This document shows, one piece after another, positions 44,694 to 55,756 of a DNA stretch of 64,000 nucleotides. Under the pieces are notes generated by a model. That model saw nothing but the letters and a program-made list of their open reading frames with translations, was not told the origin of the DNA and did no database searches. Source of the stretch: Janthinobacterium lividum (GTDB taxonomy: Bacteria > Pseudomonadota > Gammaproteobacteria > Burkholderiales > Burkholderiaceae_D); contig NZ_CP139976.1 of the NCBI RefSeq assembly GCF_034424625.1, positions 2,480,001 through 2,544,000 of the forward strand. The letters are read 5' to 3'. The translations under genes and the position numbers were made by a program. Each line of letters starts with the position of its first letter. The first letter of the stretch is position 1.

Positions 44694-45980
44694 TTACGCC
44701 GCGTTCAAGGCTTGCTCCAGGTCTTCGCGCAAGTCGTCGATATGCTCGATGCCGACGGACAGGCGCAGCATGTCTTCCGACACGCCTGCCTTCGCCAGTT
44801 CTTCGGGATTGAGCTGGCGGTGCGTGGTGGAGGCAGGGTGCGTGGCCAGCGACTTGGCGTCGCCGATGTTGACCAGGCGCGTGAACAGTTGCAGGGCGTC
44901 GAGCACGCGGGCGCCGGCCGCGCGTGGATCCTCACCAGCCGCCAGTTTCAGGCCGAACGATAAAATGCCCGAGGCGCGGCCATTCATGTATTTCTTCACC
45001 AGCGCGTGGTCCGGGTGGTCTTCCAGGCCCGCGTAATTGACCCATGCGACTTTCGGATGCTGTTTCAGGTGCCTGGCCAGAGCCAGCGTGTTGTCGCAGA
45101 TGCGGTCCATGCGCAGGGCCAGCGTCTCGATGCCCTGGATCAGCTGGAAGGCGGAGAGTGGCGAGATGGCCGCGCCCATATTGCGCAGAGGGACGACCCT
45201 GGCGCGGCCGATGAAGGCGGCCGGGCCGAAGGCTTCCGTGTAGACGACGCCGTGATACGACACGTCCGGTTCGTTCAGGCGCTTGAAGCGTTCTTTGTGC
45301 TCGGCCCACGGGAACTTGCCGCTGTCGACGATGGCGCCGCCCACGGTGGTGCCGTGGCCGCCCAGGTATTTGGTCAGCGAGTGCACGACGATATCGGCGC
45401 CATGCTCGATGGGACGGAACAGATAGGGACTCGGCACCGTGTTATCGACGATCAGCGGGATGCCGTGCGCATGCGCGATCTCGGCCAGTTTCGCTACATC
45501 GGTGACATTGCCCAGCGGGTTGCCGATCGATTCGCAGAAGATGGCCTTGGTGCGCGCGTCGATCAGAGCGGCAAACGTCTCGGGCTGGCGCGCGTCGGCG
45601 AAGCGCACTTCGATGCCGATCTGCGGCAGGGTGTGGGCAAACAGGTTGTAGGTGCCGCCATACAGCTGGCTGGCGGAGATGAAATTGTCGCCCGCTTCGG
45701 CGATGGTCTGGATCGCATAGGTGATCGCCGCCATGCCCGACGCCACGGCCAGCGCGGCCACGCCGCCTTCCAGCGCCGCGACCCGTTTTTCCAGCACGTC
45801 CTGCGTGGGGTTCATGATGCGCGTGTAGATATTGCCGGCGACCTTGAGGTCGAACAGGTCGGCGCCATGCTGGGCATTGTCGAAGGCGTAGGCCACCGTC
45901 TGGTAAATGGGGACGGCGGCGGCCTTGGTGGTCGGGTCGGGGGTGTAGCCGGCGTGCACGGCCAGGGTTTCGATTCTCAT
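44694..45980 (-). CDS. metY: O-acetylhomoserine aminocarboxypropyltransferase (sulfhydrylase)
   Basis: The 428-aa Cys/Met-metabolism PLP enzyme incorporates sulfide into O-acetylhomoserine to make homocysteine. The PLP lysine lies in [18 protein letters not shown], with [10 protein letters not shown] and YTRIMNPT near the start. The ATG at 45980 has GGAGACC upstream; a longer in-frame start at 46034 lacks it. It is a single gene with no adjacent met genes. Confidence 0.9.
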   Translation of the reverse strand: MRIETLAVHAGYTPDPTTKAAAVPIYQTVAYAFDNAQHGADLFDLKVAGNIYTRIMNPTQDVLEKRVAALEGGVAALAVASGMAAITYAIQTIAEAGDNFISASQLYGGTYNLFAHTLPQIGIEVRFADARQPETFAALIDARTKAIFCESIGNPLGNVTDVAKLAEIAHAHGIPLIVDNTVPSPYLFRPIEHGADIVVHSLTKYLGGHGTTVGGAIVDSGKFPWAEHKERFKRLNEPDVSYHGVVYTEAFGPAAFIGRARVVPLRNMGAAISPLSAFQLIQGIETLALRMDRICDNTLALARHLKQHPKVAWVNYAGLEDHPDHALVKKYMNGRASGILSFGLKLAAGEDPRAAGARVLDALQLFTRLVNIGDAKSLATHPASTTHRQLNPEELAKAGVSEDMLRLSVGIEHIDDLREDLEQALNAA

Positions 45981-46074
45981 GTGGTCTCCGGTTGCTATGG
46001 TATGCGGTGGTGAAATCCGCAGCCATTGTGCCATGCGTCCGTTAACTGGTTGCTACGCTTGATAGAATATTAAT

Positions 46075-46986
46075 TCATAAGCTAGTGCTGTCTTGATATA
46101 AGTCATGCAGCTCTGCCAGCCCGATGAACCGTTCATGCGTGCCGTTCTGCGCGCAGGCAAATGCGCCGCCGATGGCGCCGCGGCGCATGGCGTCGTCCAG
46201 GCCCGCGCCGCCCAGCCAGGCATGCAGGAAGGCCGCCACGAACGAGTCGCCGGCGCCGTTCGTGTCTACCACGGGCAGTTTCAAGCCTGCCGTCGGCGTG
46301 TGACGCACGGTCTCGCCGCCCCGTTCCAGCAGGTAGGCGCCGTCCGCTCCGGCCATGGCGATGACGGCCTGTGCGCGGCCTTCCGAGATAATGGCGCGCA
46401 TGACGGACTCCGTACGCTCGCCCAGCGCGGCCGTGCTGAGGAAGACCAGGTCGGCGCGCAGCGCAAAGACCTTGTGGTGCGGGTTGACGCCATCCCAGTC
46501 GTGCAAATCCGTCGACACCGTGGTGCCGCACACTTGCGCATCGTCAAACAGCTCGGCCACCCAGCCCATGATGGAAAAGTGCGCATGGCGCGCCGGGCCC
46601 AGGTAGGGAAGATAAAAAGCGGCCGGCATGCGCACGTCTTCCGGATGGCGTCCGTCGTACAGCGACAGCCGGCACCCTTGCGGGTCGACCAGGTTGACGC
46701 TGCGCCGCGTGCCCGAGGGTTCGACAAGGTGTGAAAAATCGAGCCGGGCTTCCTTGTAGCGCTGCAGGATGGCCGCGCCCTGCGCATCGTCGCCGATGAA
46801 GTCGATGAACTTGCAGCGCAAGCCCAGCGCGTGGCAGCCCAGTGCCACGCCGTTGCCCGTGTGCGCCACGTAGTCGCGGATGGGCGGCACGTGCAGCGAA
46901 TCGGCGACGGGCAATTGCAGGTCGGGGACGCGCACGATCGTGTCGATGCCGGCGCCGCCGACCACTAAAATGTCATAGGTACTCAT
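46075..46986 (-). CDS. PfkB-family carbohydrate kinase
   Basis: The 303-aa ribokinase-fold kinase has a Gly-rich start (VVGGAGIDTIVRV) and the C-terminal signature VVDTNGAGDSFVAAFL with the catalytic Asp (Asn replaces the usual Thr). The substrate is not recognisable from sequence. Its ATG overlaps the end of the amylase gene by 4 bp, making it the last gene of the maltose operon, so a glucose- or fructose-type substrate from maltodextrin breakdown is plausible but inferred. Confidence 0.82.
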   Translation of the reverse strand: MSTYDILVVGGAGIDTIVRVPDLQLPVADSLHVPPIRDYVAHTGNGVALGCHALGLRCKFIDFIGDDAQGAAILQRYKEARLDFSHLVEPSGTRRSVNLVDPQGCRLSLYDGRHPEDVRMPAAFYLPYLGPARHAHFSIMGWVAELFDDAQVCGTTVSTDLHDWDGVNPHHKVFALRADLVFLSTAALGERTESVMRAIISEGRAQAVIAMAGADGAYLLERGGETVRHTPTAGLKLPVVDTNGAGDSFVAAFLHAWLGGAGLDDAMRRGAIGGAFACAQNGTHERFIGLAELHDLYQDSTSL

Positions 46987-48617
46987 GGTGCAGCTTTCTC
47001 CAGCAGGACGGTGCCGCCCGCGTTCACCGCGACGGTGCCGTTTTTTACGATATAGGTTTGATTCGTGTAAGCGTCGCGCAGACTGGTGCCGTCGGCGAAC
47101 ACGCCGTGCACTTTCAGTTCGAGCGGGCCTTGCGCCTCGGGTACGGCGATGACGGCGTCGCCATCCGTCACGCGGGCGAATGCGTACGGCTTGTCGTCGA
47201 TGAAGCGGTGTTCGCCGCGCGCCAGGGCAGGGTGGCGCAGCCGGAACTGGCCCAGCTTGCGCGCATGCGCCAGGGTGGGCGCATCCAGCGCAGACCAGTT
47301 CATGCTTGACCGCGTGGCCTGCTGTTCGTCGCCGACGGGCGCCGCGCCAGGCTGGCGCGCGCTTTCATCGCCATAGAACAGCTGCACGCCGCCCGGCGCC
47401 AGCAGCAGGGCGGACAAGCCATGTTTCAGCCGGTCGCGCGGGAACAGGCTGGTGTCGTGCGACGAGATATACGACAGGATGTCGTAGCGGGGGCCCGGGC
47501 CCTTGCCCAGCAAGCCCGCGTACTGGCGGTAGACGCCATCGATGCTTTTCCAGTCGCCGCCAGCGCGGCTTTGAAAGTCGAAATTGATCATCGAATCGAA
47601 ACCGGCGTCATGCCAGCTGCTGCGCTCGGGGCCGTGGCCCCACGCTTCGCCCGTCATCCAGAACGGCGCGTCATCGATCTTTTGCTGCGGATGGCGGGTT
47701 TTCCAATCCTTGAGGGCATCGGTGGCTGCCGCGCGCAGGGCCAGCCAGCTGGTCGGCTCCACGTGCTTGACGGTGTCGGCCCTGAAGCCGTCGACGCCGA
47801 ATTCGCGCACCCAGTCGGCCAGCCAGTTGACAAGGTAAGTGCGGACAGTCGCATCGGGCAGGGCCACGGCGCGCGTGTCGGCCTTGCGCTGCAAAATCGG
47901 CGGCAAGCCCACGCCCTTGCCGCTCTCCGTGCGGAAGTCGGGCAGGTAGGCCAGCTGCATGGTGAAATCATCCTTGCCGCCGTCGGCGTAGCCGGGCAAG
48001 CCGGCGCGCACCCAGTCCGGGCCCCACCACTGCTTGAATTCGAAGTTGTTATAGTCGATGAAGCTGTGATAGTCGCGCAGCACGGCCTGCTCATGGCCGG
48101 GCCACAGGACCGGCACCTTGTATTCGGACAGGGTGCGCAAGTCCGCGTAGCCGGGATGGTTCAGCACCACGTCGAACAGCACGCGGATGCCTTGCGCATG
48201 GGCCGTGTCTATCATCTCGCGCAGTTCCTCGCGCGTGCCCATGTTGGCATCCATGGTCGTGAAGTCGAGCGCCCAGTAGCCGTGGTAGGCGTAGTGCTGG
48301 AACTGCTGCTTGCCGCCCACCACCCAGCCGTGGATCTGTTCGTACGGCGCCGTGATCCACAGGGCGTTGACGCCCAGGTCGCGGAAGTAGCCGGCTTTGA
48401 GCTGCTGCGTAATGCCGGCGATGTCGCCGCCGTGAAAGCTGCCCACATCGCCGCCTTGCGGGTCGGCGGCGCGGCCATAACTGTGGTCGTTTCCAGGATT
48501 GCCGTTGGCGAAGCGGTCCGTCACGGCGAAGTAGACGATGGGGTTGTCCGCAAAGCTCCCTGCCTGCGCCGAAGCGCTGAGTAACAGGGCGGCCAGCGTA
48601 GTCAGGGCGCGGCGCAT
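46983..48617 (-). CDS. secreted alpha-amylase, GH13
   Basis: This 544-aa protein has a signal peptide (MRRALTTLAALLLSASAQA), then the TIM barrel with region motifs VLFDVVLNHPG, GFRADTVKH (nucleophile Asp), MTGEAWGHG (acid/base Glu) and SSHDTS (stabilising Asp). It resembles periplasmic MalS-like amylases. I use the ATG at 48617, 2 bp after the malG stop and behind GAAGGG; a 39-codon longer frame has no signal peptide at its start. It would cut maltodextrins in the periplasm or outside. Confidence 0.87.
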   Translation of the reverse strand: MRRALTTLAALLLSASAQAGSFADNPIVYFAVTDRFANGNPGNDHSYGRAADPQGGDVGSFHGGDIAGITQQLKAGYFRDLGVNALWITAPYEQIHGWVVGGKQQFQHYAYHGYWALDFTTMDANMGTREELREMIDTAHAQGIRVLFDVVLNHPGYADLRTLSEYKVPVLWPGHEQAVLRDYHSFIDYNNFEFKQWWGPDWVRAGLPGYADGGKDDFTMQLAYLPDFRTESGKGVGLPPILQRKADTRAVALPDATVRTYLVNWLADWVREFGVDGFRADTVKHVEPTSWLALRAAATDALKDWKTRHPQQKIDDAPFWMTGEAWGHGPERSSWHDAGFDSMINFDFQSRAGGDWKSIDGVYRQYAGLLGKGPGPRYDILSYISSHDTSLFPRDRLKHGLSALLLAPGGVQLFYGDESARQPGAAPVGDEQQATRSSMNWSALDAPTLAHARKLGQFRLRHPALARGEHRFIDDKPYAFARVTDGDAVIAVPEAQGPLELKVHGVFADGTSLRDAYTNQTYIVKNGTVAVNAGGTVLLEKAAP

Positions 48618-48619
48618 GG

Positions 48620-49510
48620 TCAGCCCTTCACGCCGCCAGCCGTCAGGCCGGAGATCATCCATTTTTGCGCCAGCAGGAATACGGCCGTGATGGGCAGGCC
48701 GGACAAAATGGCTGCCGCGGCGAAGTCGCCCCACAGGTATTTTTGCTCGTACAGGAACAGTTTCGAGCCGACGGCCAGGGTCAGGTTGTTCTGTTCATGC
48801 AGCAACACGGAGGCGATCGGGTATTCGATGATGGCGCCGATGAACGACAGCAGGAATACCACCATCAGGATCGGCACCGTCATCGGCAGCAGCACGTAGA
48901 TGAATGCCTGCCATTGCGTGGCGCCGTCGACCTTGGCCGCTTCCTCGATCTCGATGGGGATGGTTTGATAGTAGCCCTTGATGGTCCAGATATGCAGGGC
49001 GATGCCGCCCGTGTAGGCCAGCACCAGGCTGCCGTGGTGGTCGATGCCCAGCCACGGCACGTAGCTGCCCAGCACATCGAAAATGGCGTAGATGGCCACC
49101 AGGGCCAGCACGGCGGGGAACATCTGCAGCAGCATCAGCGCGGACAGGGTTTGCGACTTGAAGCGGAACTGCATGCGCGCGAACGCATACGCGCAGGTGG
49201 TCGACAGCAGCACGGTGACGGTGGCGCTCATGCTGGCCACCTTGATGGAATTCCACAGCCACAGCAGCACGGGGAAATCAGGCTCGACCAGGGTGCCGTT
49301 GGGCGCCTGGTAAGACATGCCCAGCGCCAGGCGCCAGTGCTCGAAGCTGATCTCGGGCGGTATCAGGCTGCCCGAGGCGAAATTGCCAGGGCGCAAAGAG
49401 ATCGACAAGATCATCAGGAAGGGGAACATCACCAGCGCGATCAGCGCGATCACGGCGACGTGGGCCGCCAGGATGCGCCAGCGGTTGGAACGGTCGACAA
49501 CGATAGCCAT
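48620..49510 (-). CDS. malG: maltose/maltodextrin ABC transporter permease MalG
   Basis: The 296-aa permease has six membrane segments and the EAA loop [21 protein letters not shown] that contacts MalK. It pairs with MalF from the gene just upstream. Its stop is 2 bp from the amylase start. Confidence 0.9.
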   Translation of the reverse strand: MAIVVDRSNRWRILAAHVAVIALIALVMFPFLMILSISLRPGNFASGSLIPPEISFEHWRLALGMSYQAPNGTLVEPDFPVLLWLWNSIKVASMSATVTVLLSTTCAYAFARMQFRFKSQTLSALMLLQMFPAVLALVAIYAIFDVLGSYVPWLGIDHHGSLVLAYTGGIALHIWTIKGYYQTIPIEIEEAAKVDGATQWQAFIYVLLPMTVPILMVVFLLSFIGAIIEYPIASVLLHEQNNLTLAVGSKLFLYEQKYLWGDFAAAAILSGLPITAVFLLAQKWMISGLTAGGVKG

Positions 49511-49520
49511 ATGCTGTCCT

Positions 49521-51032
49521 TTATGCTTTGTTCATGCGCGTCAGGCGCATGTTGACCAGCGAAATCGCGGCCACGAGGAAGAAGATCAGGGTCGAGATGG
49601 CGGCGGCCAGGCCAAAGTTCTGGCCGGAATCCTCGAACGCGATGCGATAGGTGTAGGACACGAGCAAGTCCGTCGTGCCGGCCGGTAACGTCGTGTCGAG
49701 GAAATCGGGGCGCCCGCCCGTCAGCAAGCTGATCAGCACGAAATTATTGAAGTTAAAACCCAGGCTGGCCACCATCAGCGGCGTCAGCGGTTTGATGATC
49801 AACGGCAGCGTGATCTTGAAGAAATTCGTCAGCGGTCCCGCGCCGGCCAGGGCCGACGCTTCGTACAGGTCCGACGGGATCGCCTTGATCAAGCCCATGC
49901 ACACCACCATCATGTAGGGGTAGCCGAGCCAGGTGTTGACGATCAAAATCATGGCCTTGGCCAGCGTGGTGTCCGAGAACCAGGCGGGCTTGATACCGAA
50001 CAGGGCGTCGAGCACGAGGTTGATTTCGCCGAAGTTATTGTTGAACAAGCCCTTGAAGACCAGGATGGAGATAAAACCCGGCACGGCGTACGGCAGGAAC
50101 AGCAGGGTGCGGTACAGGCCGCGGAAGCGCAGCGCATCCCAGTTCAGCAGTACGGCCAGCACCATGCCCAGGCCCGTCGTCGTGGCCACGCTGATCAGGG
50201 CGAAAACGATGGTCCACACGAAAATGCGCAGGAAGGGGCCGCGGAACGCTTCATCGGAGAAGATTTTGACGAAGTTGGCGAAGCCGACATTGACCTTGAA
50301 GCCCGGTTCCAGCTTGGTACCGTCCGGCATTTCATAAAAGCCCGTCTTGAAGTTCGGTGTCACGAGCTCGCCCGTGGCGATTTTCTTCAGGGTCTTGTCG
50401 GGCAGTTGTTTGTAGACATGCGCGACAGGGCCGAATTCGCGCAAGCCCACCATGCGCAGCTCGATCTTGTTCGGCATGACCAGGGTGAGCAGCTTCAAGT
50501 CCTTTTGCAGGGCGATGATGTCCTTGATGGGCAGCGGCGGGGCCAGCACGGGCGCCTGCACGGGATCCAGCGGCGCCACTTCCACGTTCAGGGGGACGGC
50601 GCGCTTGAGGGCCAGCGGCTGCGTCAAGAGCACTTCGCCCGTGTCCGGGCTTTCCAGGCGCAGGCGGTATTCCTTGTTGTCGGCATGCACGGTCATGGCA
50701 TAGCCGGCGCTTTCCACGCGCTGCGTCTCGTCGAGCAGGTATTGCGTGGCCCGCTCATACGTGAGCAGGTTGCGCGAACTGAAATTGGTAAAGCCGATCG
50801 ACACCGTGTACACCATCGGCAGCAGCACGAAGACGATGACCGCCGTAATGCCGGGAAACAGATAGCGGTAGGCATAGGCGCGCGGCGACGTGAAGACAAA
50901 CGTCGTCAGGGTCAGCAAGCCGAGGAAAACGGCGGCCAGCATGGTCTGGCCGGAAATGTACAACATGAAGAGCAGATACAGACCCAGCGCCATGCTGATG
51001 GTCAATACCGTAGGGCCGATAAACTTGCGCAC
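49521..51032 (-). CDS. malF: maltose/maltodextrin ABC transporter permease MalF
   Basis: The 503-aa protein matches the size of E. coli MalF, with N-terminal helices, a large periplasmic P2-like domain (about residues 90-260) and a core permease with the EAA motif [20 protein letters not shown]. It lies 10 bp from malG. The 140-bp gap separating it from malE contains a double palindromic repeat. Confidence 0.9.
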   Translation of the reverse strand: MRKFIGPTVLTISMALGLYLLFMLYISGQTMLAAVFLGLLTLTTFVFTSPRAYAYRYLFPGITAVIVFVLLPMVYTVSIGFTNFSSRNLLTYERATQYLLDETQRVESAGYAMTVHADNKEYRLRLESPDTGEVLLTQPLALKRAVPLNVEVAPLDPVQAPVLAPPLPIKDIIALQKDLKLLTLVMPNKIELRMVGLREFGPVAHVYKQLPDKTLKKIATGELVTPNFKTGFYEMPDGTKLEPGFKVNVGFANFVKIFSDEAFRGPFLRIFVWTIVFALISVATTTGLGMVLAVLLNWDALRFRGLYRTLLFLPYAVPGFISILVFKGLFNNNFGEINLVLDALFGIKPAWFSDTTLAKAMILIVNTWLGYPYMMVVCMGLIKAIPSDLYEASALAGAGPLTNFFKITLPLIIKPLTPLMVASLGFNFNNFVLISLLTGGRPDFLDTTLPAGTTDLLVSYTYRIAFEDSGQNFGLAAAISTLIFFLVAAISLVNMRLTRMNKA

Positions 51033-51068
51033 GATGGATACCTGTGAAGATGGAGTGATACGAGATGG

Positions 51069-51163
51069 CGTAGGTCGGATTAGCGGCTATGCCGCGTAAT
51101 CCGACAACATTGTTGGCTGCTGGTGTCGGATTACGGCCCTTCGGGCCTAATCCGACCTACGCC
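51069..51163. repeat. double palindromic repeat between malE and malF
   Basis: Two hairpin units, 51074-51105 (GTCGGATTAGCGGC ... GCCGCGTAATCCGAC) and 51125-51156 (GTCGGATTACGGCC ... GGGCCTAATCCGAC), share the GTCGGATTA/TAATCCGAC arms of the single unit at 6570-6599. GCGTAGG/CCTACGC at the outer ends lets both pair into one larger fold. Position between malE and malF parallels the REP elements in E. coli. Confidence 0.85.
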
Positions 51164-51172
51164 TTGACCTGC

Positions 51173-52393
51173 TTAATTGGCGGTCGTAATCCGCTTCGCC
51201 GCCGCATCCAGGCCATCCTTGGTCGTCTGGCGGCCTTGCGTGATGTTTTCCAGCGCCGATTGCATCGACGACCAGAAGCGGCCCATTTCCGGGTTGTTCG
51301 GCATCGGACGGCCCGCTTGCGCGCTTTCCATCGTCGCCTGGATGTTCGGATTGGCTTTCAATTCCGCGAACAGCACCTTGTTCGCTGGCGTGCCCAGCGG
51401 GACGTCGGCGTTGATGGTTTTCAGGCCATTGATCTGCAGCATCTGGTTTTCCAGGAATTCCGTGGCCAGGTCCTTGTTCGGGCTAGCCTTGGAAATCATC
51501 GCGCCCAGCACGCCCACGAACGGGGTGGCCGTCTTGCCTGCCACGGTAGGGATCGTTGCCACGCCAAAGTTGATCTTCGATTTGCGCGCATTGTCCCACG
51601 ACCATGGGCCGTTGATCATCATGGCGATCTTGCCCTGATTGAAACCGGCTTCCATTTCCGCGTAGCCCGCGCCCTTCGGCATGGCGCCGCTGTTGATCAG
51701 GGTCATCAGCGCATTCACGCCAGCCTGCGAACCGGCATTGTTCACGCCCGTCTTGGCTGCATCGTAGCGGCCGTCGGCCTTGACTTCAAACGGGAAGCCG
51801 CCGCCCGCGCCCAGCAAAGGCCACGTGAAATAGGTGTTCGTGTAATCCCACAGGATGGCTTTCTTGCCCTGCGCGGACAATTTCTTGTCCAGCGCGGCGA
51901 TTTCTTCGAAGGTTTTTGGTGGCGTCGGCACCAGGTCCTTGTTGTAGACGAGGGCGACGGCTTCGATGGAGATCGGGTAGCCCCAGGTCTTGCCGCCCAC
52001 CGTGAAGGCGTTCCAGGCCAGCGGCAGGATGGCGGCGCGGGCTTCCTTGCTTGGCGTCAATGGTTGCAGCAAGCCGGCGTCGATCCAGGTGCCGATGCGG
52101 TCATGCGGCCAGATCCAGATGTCCGGACCCTTGCCGGCGGCCGCCGCTTGCTGGAATTTGTTCGGTGCATCTTCCGGATGCTCGACGACGACCTTGACGC
52201 CCGTCTTCTTGGTGAATTCCTCGCCGACCTTTGCCAGGCCCTTGTAGCCCTTGTCGCCATTGATCCAGATCAAGAGAGTGCCTGCTTCGGCCGCGTTCGC
52301 CATGCTGACGGCGGCCAGGTTGCCGATGCCGGCCAGGGCGGCGGCGATCAGGGTGGTTTTGATGAAGCTGCGTTTCGCGTGTGTGAAGGACAT
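51173..52393 (-). CDS. malE: maltose/maltodextrin-binding protein MalE
   Basis: The 406-aa periplasmic binding protein has a signal peptide with a basic start ([31 protein letters not shown]) and the MalE-type N-lobe [51 protein letters not shown] and a C-terminal segment with [20 protein letters not shown] are family-typical. It delivers maltodextrins to MalFGK. A GC hairpin lies between it and the upstream malK. Confidence 0.9.
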   Translation of the reverse strand: MSFTHAKRSFIKTTLIAAALAGIGNLAAVSMANAAEAGTLLIWINGDKGYKGLAKVGEEFTKKTGVKVVVEHPEDAPNKFQQAAAAGKGPDIWIWPHDRIGTWIDAGLLQPLTPSKEARAAILPLAWNAFTVGGKTWGYPISIEAVALVYNKDLVPTPPKTFEEIAALDKKLSAQGKKAILWDYTNTYFTWPLLGAGGGFPFEVKADGRYDAAKTGVNNAGSQAGVNALMTLINSGAMPKGAGYAEMEAGFNQGKIAMMINGPWSWDNARKSKINFGVATIPTVAGKTATPFVGVLGAMISKASPNKDLATEFLENQMLQINGLKTINADVPLGTPANKVLFAELKANPNIQATMESAQAGRPMPNNPEMGRFWSSMQSALENITQGRQTTKDGLDAAAKRITTAN

Positions 52394-52449
52394 GTCAATC
52401 TCCAGTGTCTTTTTTTATGTTAAGTATCAAGGCTGAGACGATACAACCA

Positions 52450-52477
52450 GGCCAGGCGGCGCCTGTAGCGCCTGGCC
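52450..52477 (-). other. intercistronic hairpin between malK and malE
   Basis: GGCCAGGC pairs with GCCTGGCC around a 12-base loop (GGCGCCTGTAGC). No T tract follows on the minus strand, so it is more likely an mRNA-stability or partial-termination element than a strong terminator. Confidence 0.45.
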
Positions 52478-52491
52478 CTTTAAATTCGGAA

Positions 52492-53577
<1,086 letters not shown>

Positions 53578-53738
53578 GTCTGTCGTCCTCAATCTCACTG
53601 AATGTGCCTGGCCAAATCTACTGCGCGTCGAGATTTGCGGCTGGCGATGCTCACTGTGCCTTCGCACAGCTGCGCTTCTCTGCCACAACTCTCATCCGCT
53701 CGCTACGATTTTGCCAGGCACTGATACGCTGTTATTTG

Positions 53739-53758
53739 GCCCCGCTGATGCGCGGGGC
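53739..53758. other. hairpin between alpha-glucosidase gene and malK
   Basis: A GCCCCGC/GCGGGGC hairpin with a 6-base loop lies in the 222-bp gap between the alpha-glucosidase stop and malK. No T tract follows on the minus strand. It may modulate expression within the operon. Confidence 0.4.
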
Positions 53759-53799
53759 TCGTTATTGTAATTGGCGGCATGGCCGCCAAAGCCTGCGAT

Positions 53800-55437
53800 T
53801 TACGCCAGGGTGCCGAACCAGCCGCCATGCGGGGGCAGGCTGAGCTGTTGGCCATCTTTGCTACCTGGCAAGCCGTGACCGGCCAGGTCGGCCGCTGGCG
53901 CCGCGTCCGGCCAGGCGAAGGTGACCGCTTGCGTGCCCAGGTTGAAGGCGGCCAGGACGGACGGTTGACCAGGCAAGTCGCGGCGCAGGGCCAGCACGGG
54001 TTCCGGCGCATCGAAGAAGACGATGTCGCCGCGCAGCAATTGCGGCAGGGTGCGGCGCCAGGCGAGGATGTTCTGCGCAAACTGCAAGGGTGAAGCGGAA
54101 TCGTTTTCTTCGACATCCACCGCGCGCGCCAGATGCTCGGGCGGCACGGGCAGCCAAGGTTTTGCCGTGCTGAAGCCGCCATGCGGCGCCTCGGCCACCC
54201 ACGGCATCGGCGTGCGGCAGCCATCGCGGCCCTTGAACTGGGGCCAGAACGGGATGCCGTACGGGTCTTGCAGCGCCTCGAAAGGAATGTCCGCTTCCGT
54301 CAGGGCCAGCTCGTCGCCCTGGTACAGGCAAGGCGTGCCTTTCAGCGCGGCCTGCACGGCCAGCACCACCTTGGCCAGCGATGGCGACGGGTTTTCGCCA
54401 CCCCAGCGCGTCATGACGCGCACGCTGTCGTGGTTGCCCACGGACCAGGAAGCCCAGCCGTCGGCCACTTGCGCCTCGAATTCTTCCACCTGGGTGCGGA
54501 TGTGCGCGGCCGAAAATTCCGCCGTCAGCAAGTTGAAACTGTAGGCCATGTGCAGCTTGTCGGCGCCCGTGTAGGCAGCCATGGTGGCCAGCGCATTGTC
54601 GTCGCCCACTTCGCCGATGGAAATGGCTTGATATTCGTCAAGTATGGCGCGCACGCGCTGCAAATAGGCGATGTTTTCCGGCTGCGTCTTGTCGTACACG
54701 TGCGCCTGCATGCCGTACGGGTTGATGGCCGACACGCTGCTCGCATCGCGCTGCACGGCGGGCGGATTGTCGCGCAGCAGCTGGTCGTGATACGGGAAGT
54801 TGCAGGAGTCGAAACGGAAGCCATCGACGCCGCGCTCGAGCCAGAAACGCAGGTTGTCCAGCTGGGCCTGCTGCACGGCTGGATTGTGGAAATTCAGGTC
54901 GGGCTGGCTGGCGAGGAAATCGTGCAGGTAATACTGGCCGCGGCGCGGCTCCCATTGCCAGGCGGAACCGCCGAACACGGACAGCCAGTTGTTCGGCGCC
55001 GTGCCGTCCGGCTTCTGGTCGGCCCACACATACCAGTCGGCCTTGGCATTGTCGCGGCTGGAGCGGCTCTCCACGAACCACGGGTGGTTGTCGGACGAGT
55101 GCGACAGCACCTGGTCGATCATCACTTTCAAGCCCAGTTCATGGGCGCGCGCCACCAGGCGGTCGAAATCGGCCAGAGTGCCAAACATGGGATCGACGTC
55201 GCAGAAGTCGGCTACGTCGTAGCCGAAATCCTTCATCGGCGACGTGAAGAAGGGCGAGATCCACACGATGTCGGCGCCCAGGGCGGCGATGTAATCGAGC
55301 TTGGAGGTGATGCCAGGCAAGTCGCCGATGCCGTCGCCATTGCTGTCGAGGAAGCTGCGTGGATAAACCTGGTAGATGACGGCGCTGCGCCACCAGTCGG
55401 CGGGCAGGTGGGCGAGATTGTTCTGGATGGTCGGCAT
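53800..55437 (-). CDS. alpha-glucosidase, GH13
   Basis: The 545-aa enzyme has no signal peptide, so it acts in the cytoplasm. Barrel motifs: GADIVWISPFFTSPMKDFGYDV, VMIDQVLSHSS, GFRFDSCNF (nucleophile Asp), SIGEVGDD (acid/base Glu), VGNHDSVR. It would hydrolyse imported maltodextrins to glucose. Two CAAAGCGCTTTG operators lie 84-127 bp upstream, and this is the first gene of the long mal operon after the regulator gene. Confidence 0.88.
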   Translation of the reverse strand: MPTIQNNLAHLPADWWRSAVIYQVYPRSFLDSNGDGIGDLPGITSKLDYIAALGADIVWISPFFTSPMKDFGYDVADFCDVDPMFGTLADFDRLVARAHELGLKVMIDQVLSHSSDNHPWFVESRSSRDNAKADWYVWADQKPDGTAPNNWLSVFGGSAWQWEPRRGQYYLHDFLASQPDLNFHNPAVQQAQLDNLRFWLERGVDGFRFDSCNFPYHDQLLRDNPPAVQRDASSVSAINPYGMQAHVYDKTQPENIAYLQRVRAILDEYQAISIGEVGDDNALATMAAYTGADKLHMAYSFNLLTAEFSAAHIRTQVEEFEAQVADGWASWSVGNHDSVRVMTRWGGENPSPSLAKVVLAVQAALKGTPCLYQGDELALTEADIPFEALQDPYGIPFWPQFKGRDGCRTPMPWVAEAPHGGFSTAKPWLPVPPEHLARAVDVEENDSASPLQFAQNILAWRRTLPQLLRGDIVFFDAPEPVLALRRDLPGQPSVLAAFNLGTQAVTFAWPDAAPAADLAGHGLPGSKDGQQLSLPPHGGWFGTLA

Positions 55438-55520
55438 GAATGATTTCTTAAAAGTTGCCTGTAGCCTTGGCTATCAGGGCGGCGCTGCTGGTTGGTAGGC
55501 GAACGTCTTATTTTAAAATT

Positions 55521-55564
55521 CAAAGCGCTTTGGGTATGAAATGAGTATAGTTCAAAGCGCTTTG
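55521..55564. promoter_or_regulatory. two LacI-type operators upstream of the mal operon
   Basis: CAAAGCGCTTTG occurs perfectly at 55521-55532 and at 55553-55564, 32 bp apart centre-to-centre (three helical turns). The same 12-mer is repeated three times before the maltoporin gene. The LacI-family regulator encoded next door is the obvious binder. Confidence 0.8.
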
Positions 55565-55669
55565 AAAAGTAAAGCGATACACGCGCCAGACATACGATTT
55601 TTTTATGAGGGTGATTCAGGAAGGCAAAGCAGAGCGGAAGAGGGAGTTCTACGAAACCCCAAGCGGAGG

Positions 55670-55736
55670 CTGGGGTCGGACCCTGAGGGGGAATGCGTCC
55701 CAATGGGATGCATTCCAATGCAGTGACCGACCCCAG
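55670..55736. repeat. nested palindrome after the regulator gene
   Basis: Outer arms CTGGGGTCGG (55670-55679) and CCGACCCCAG (55727-55736) enclose an inner near-palindrome GGAATGCGTCCC-AAT-GGGATGCATTCC. It begins 20 bp past the regulator's stop codon and could also act as its transcription end, though no T tract follows. The form is typical of dispersed non-coding repeats. Confidence 0.75.
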
Positions 55737-55756
55737 TAGTTTGCTCTAGGGGTAAA

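Larger units (their letters stand above)
55438..55756. other. 319-bp regulatory gap between lacI-type gene and alpha-glucosidase gene
   Basis: No gene is visible. It holds two operator sites (55521-55564) and one palindromic repeat (55670-55736), listed separately. The rest is AT-richer promoter sequence for the mal operon. Confidence 0.6.
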
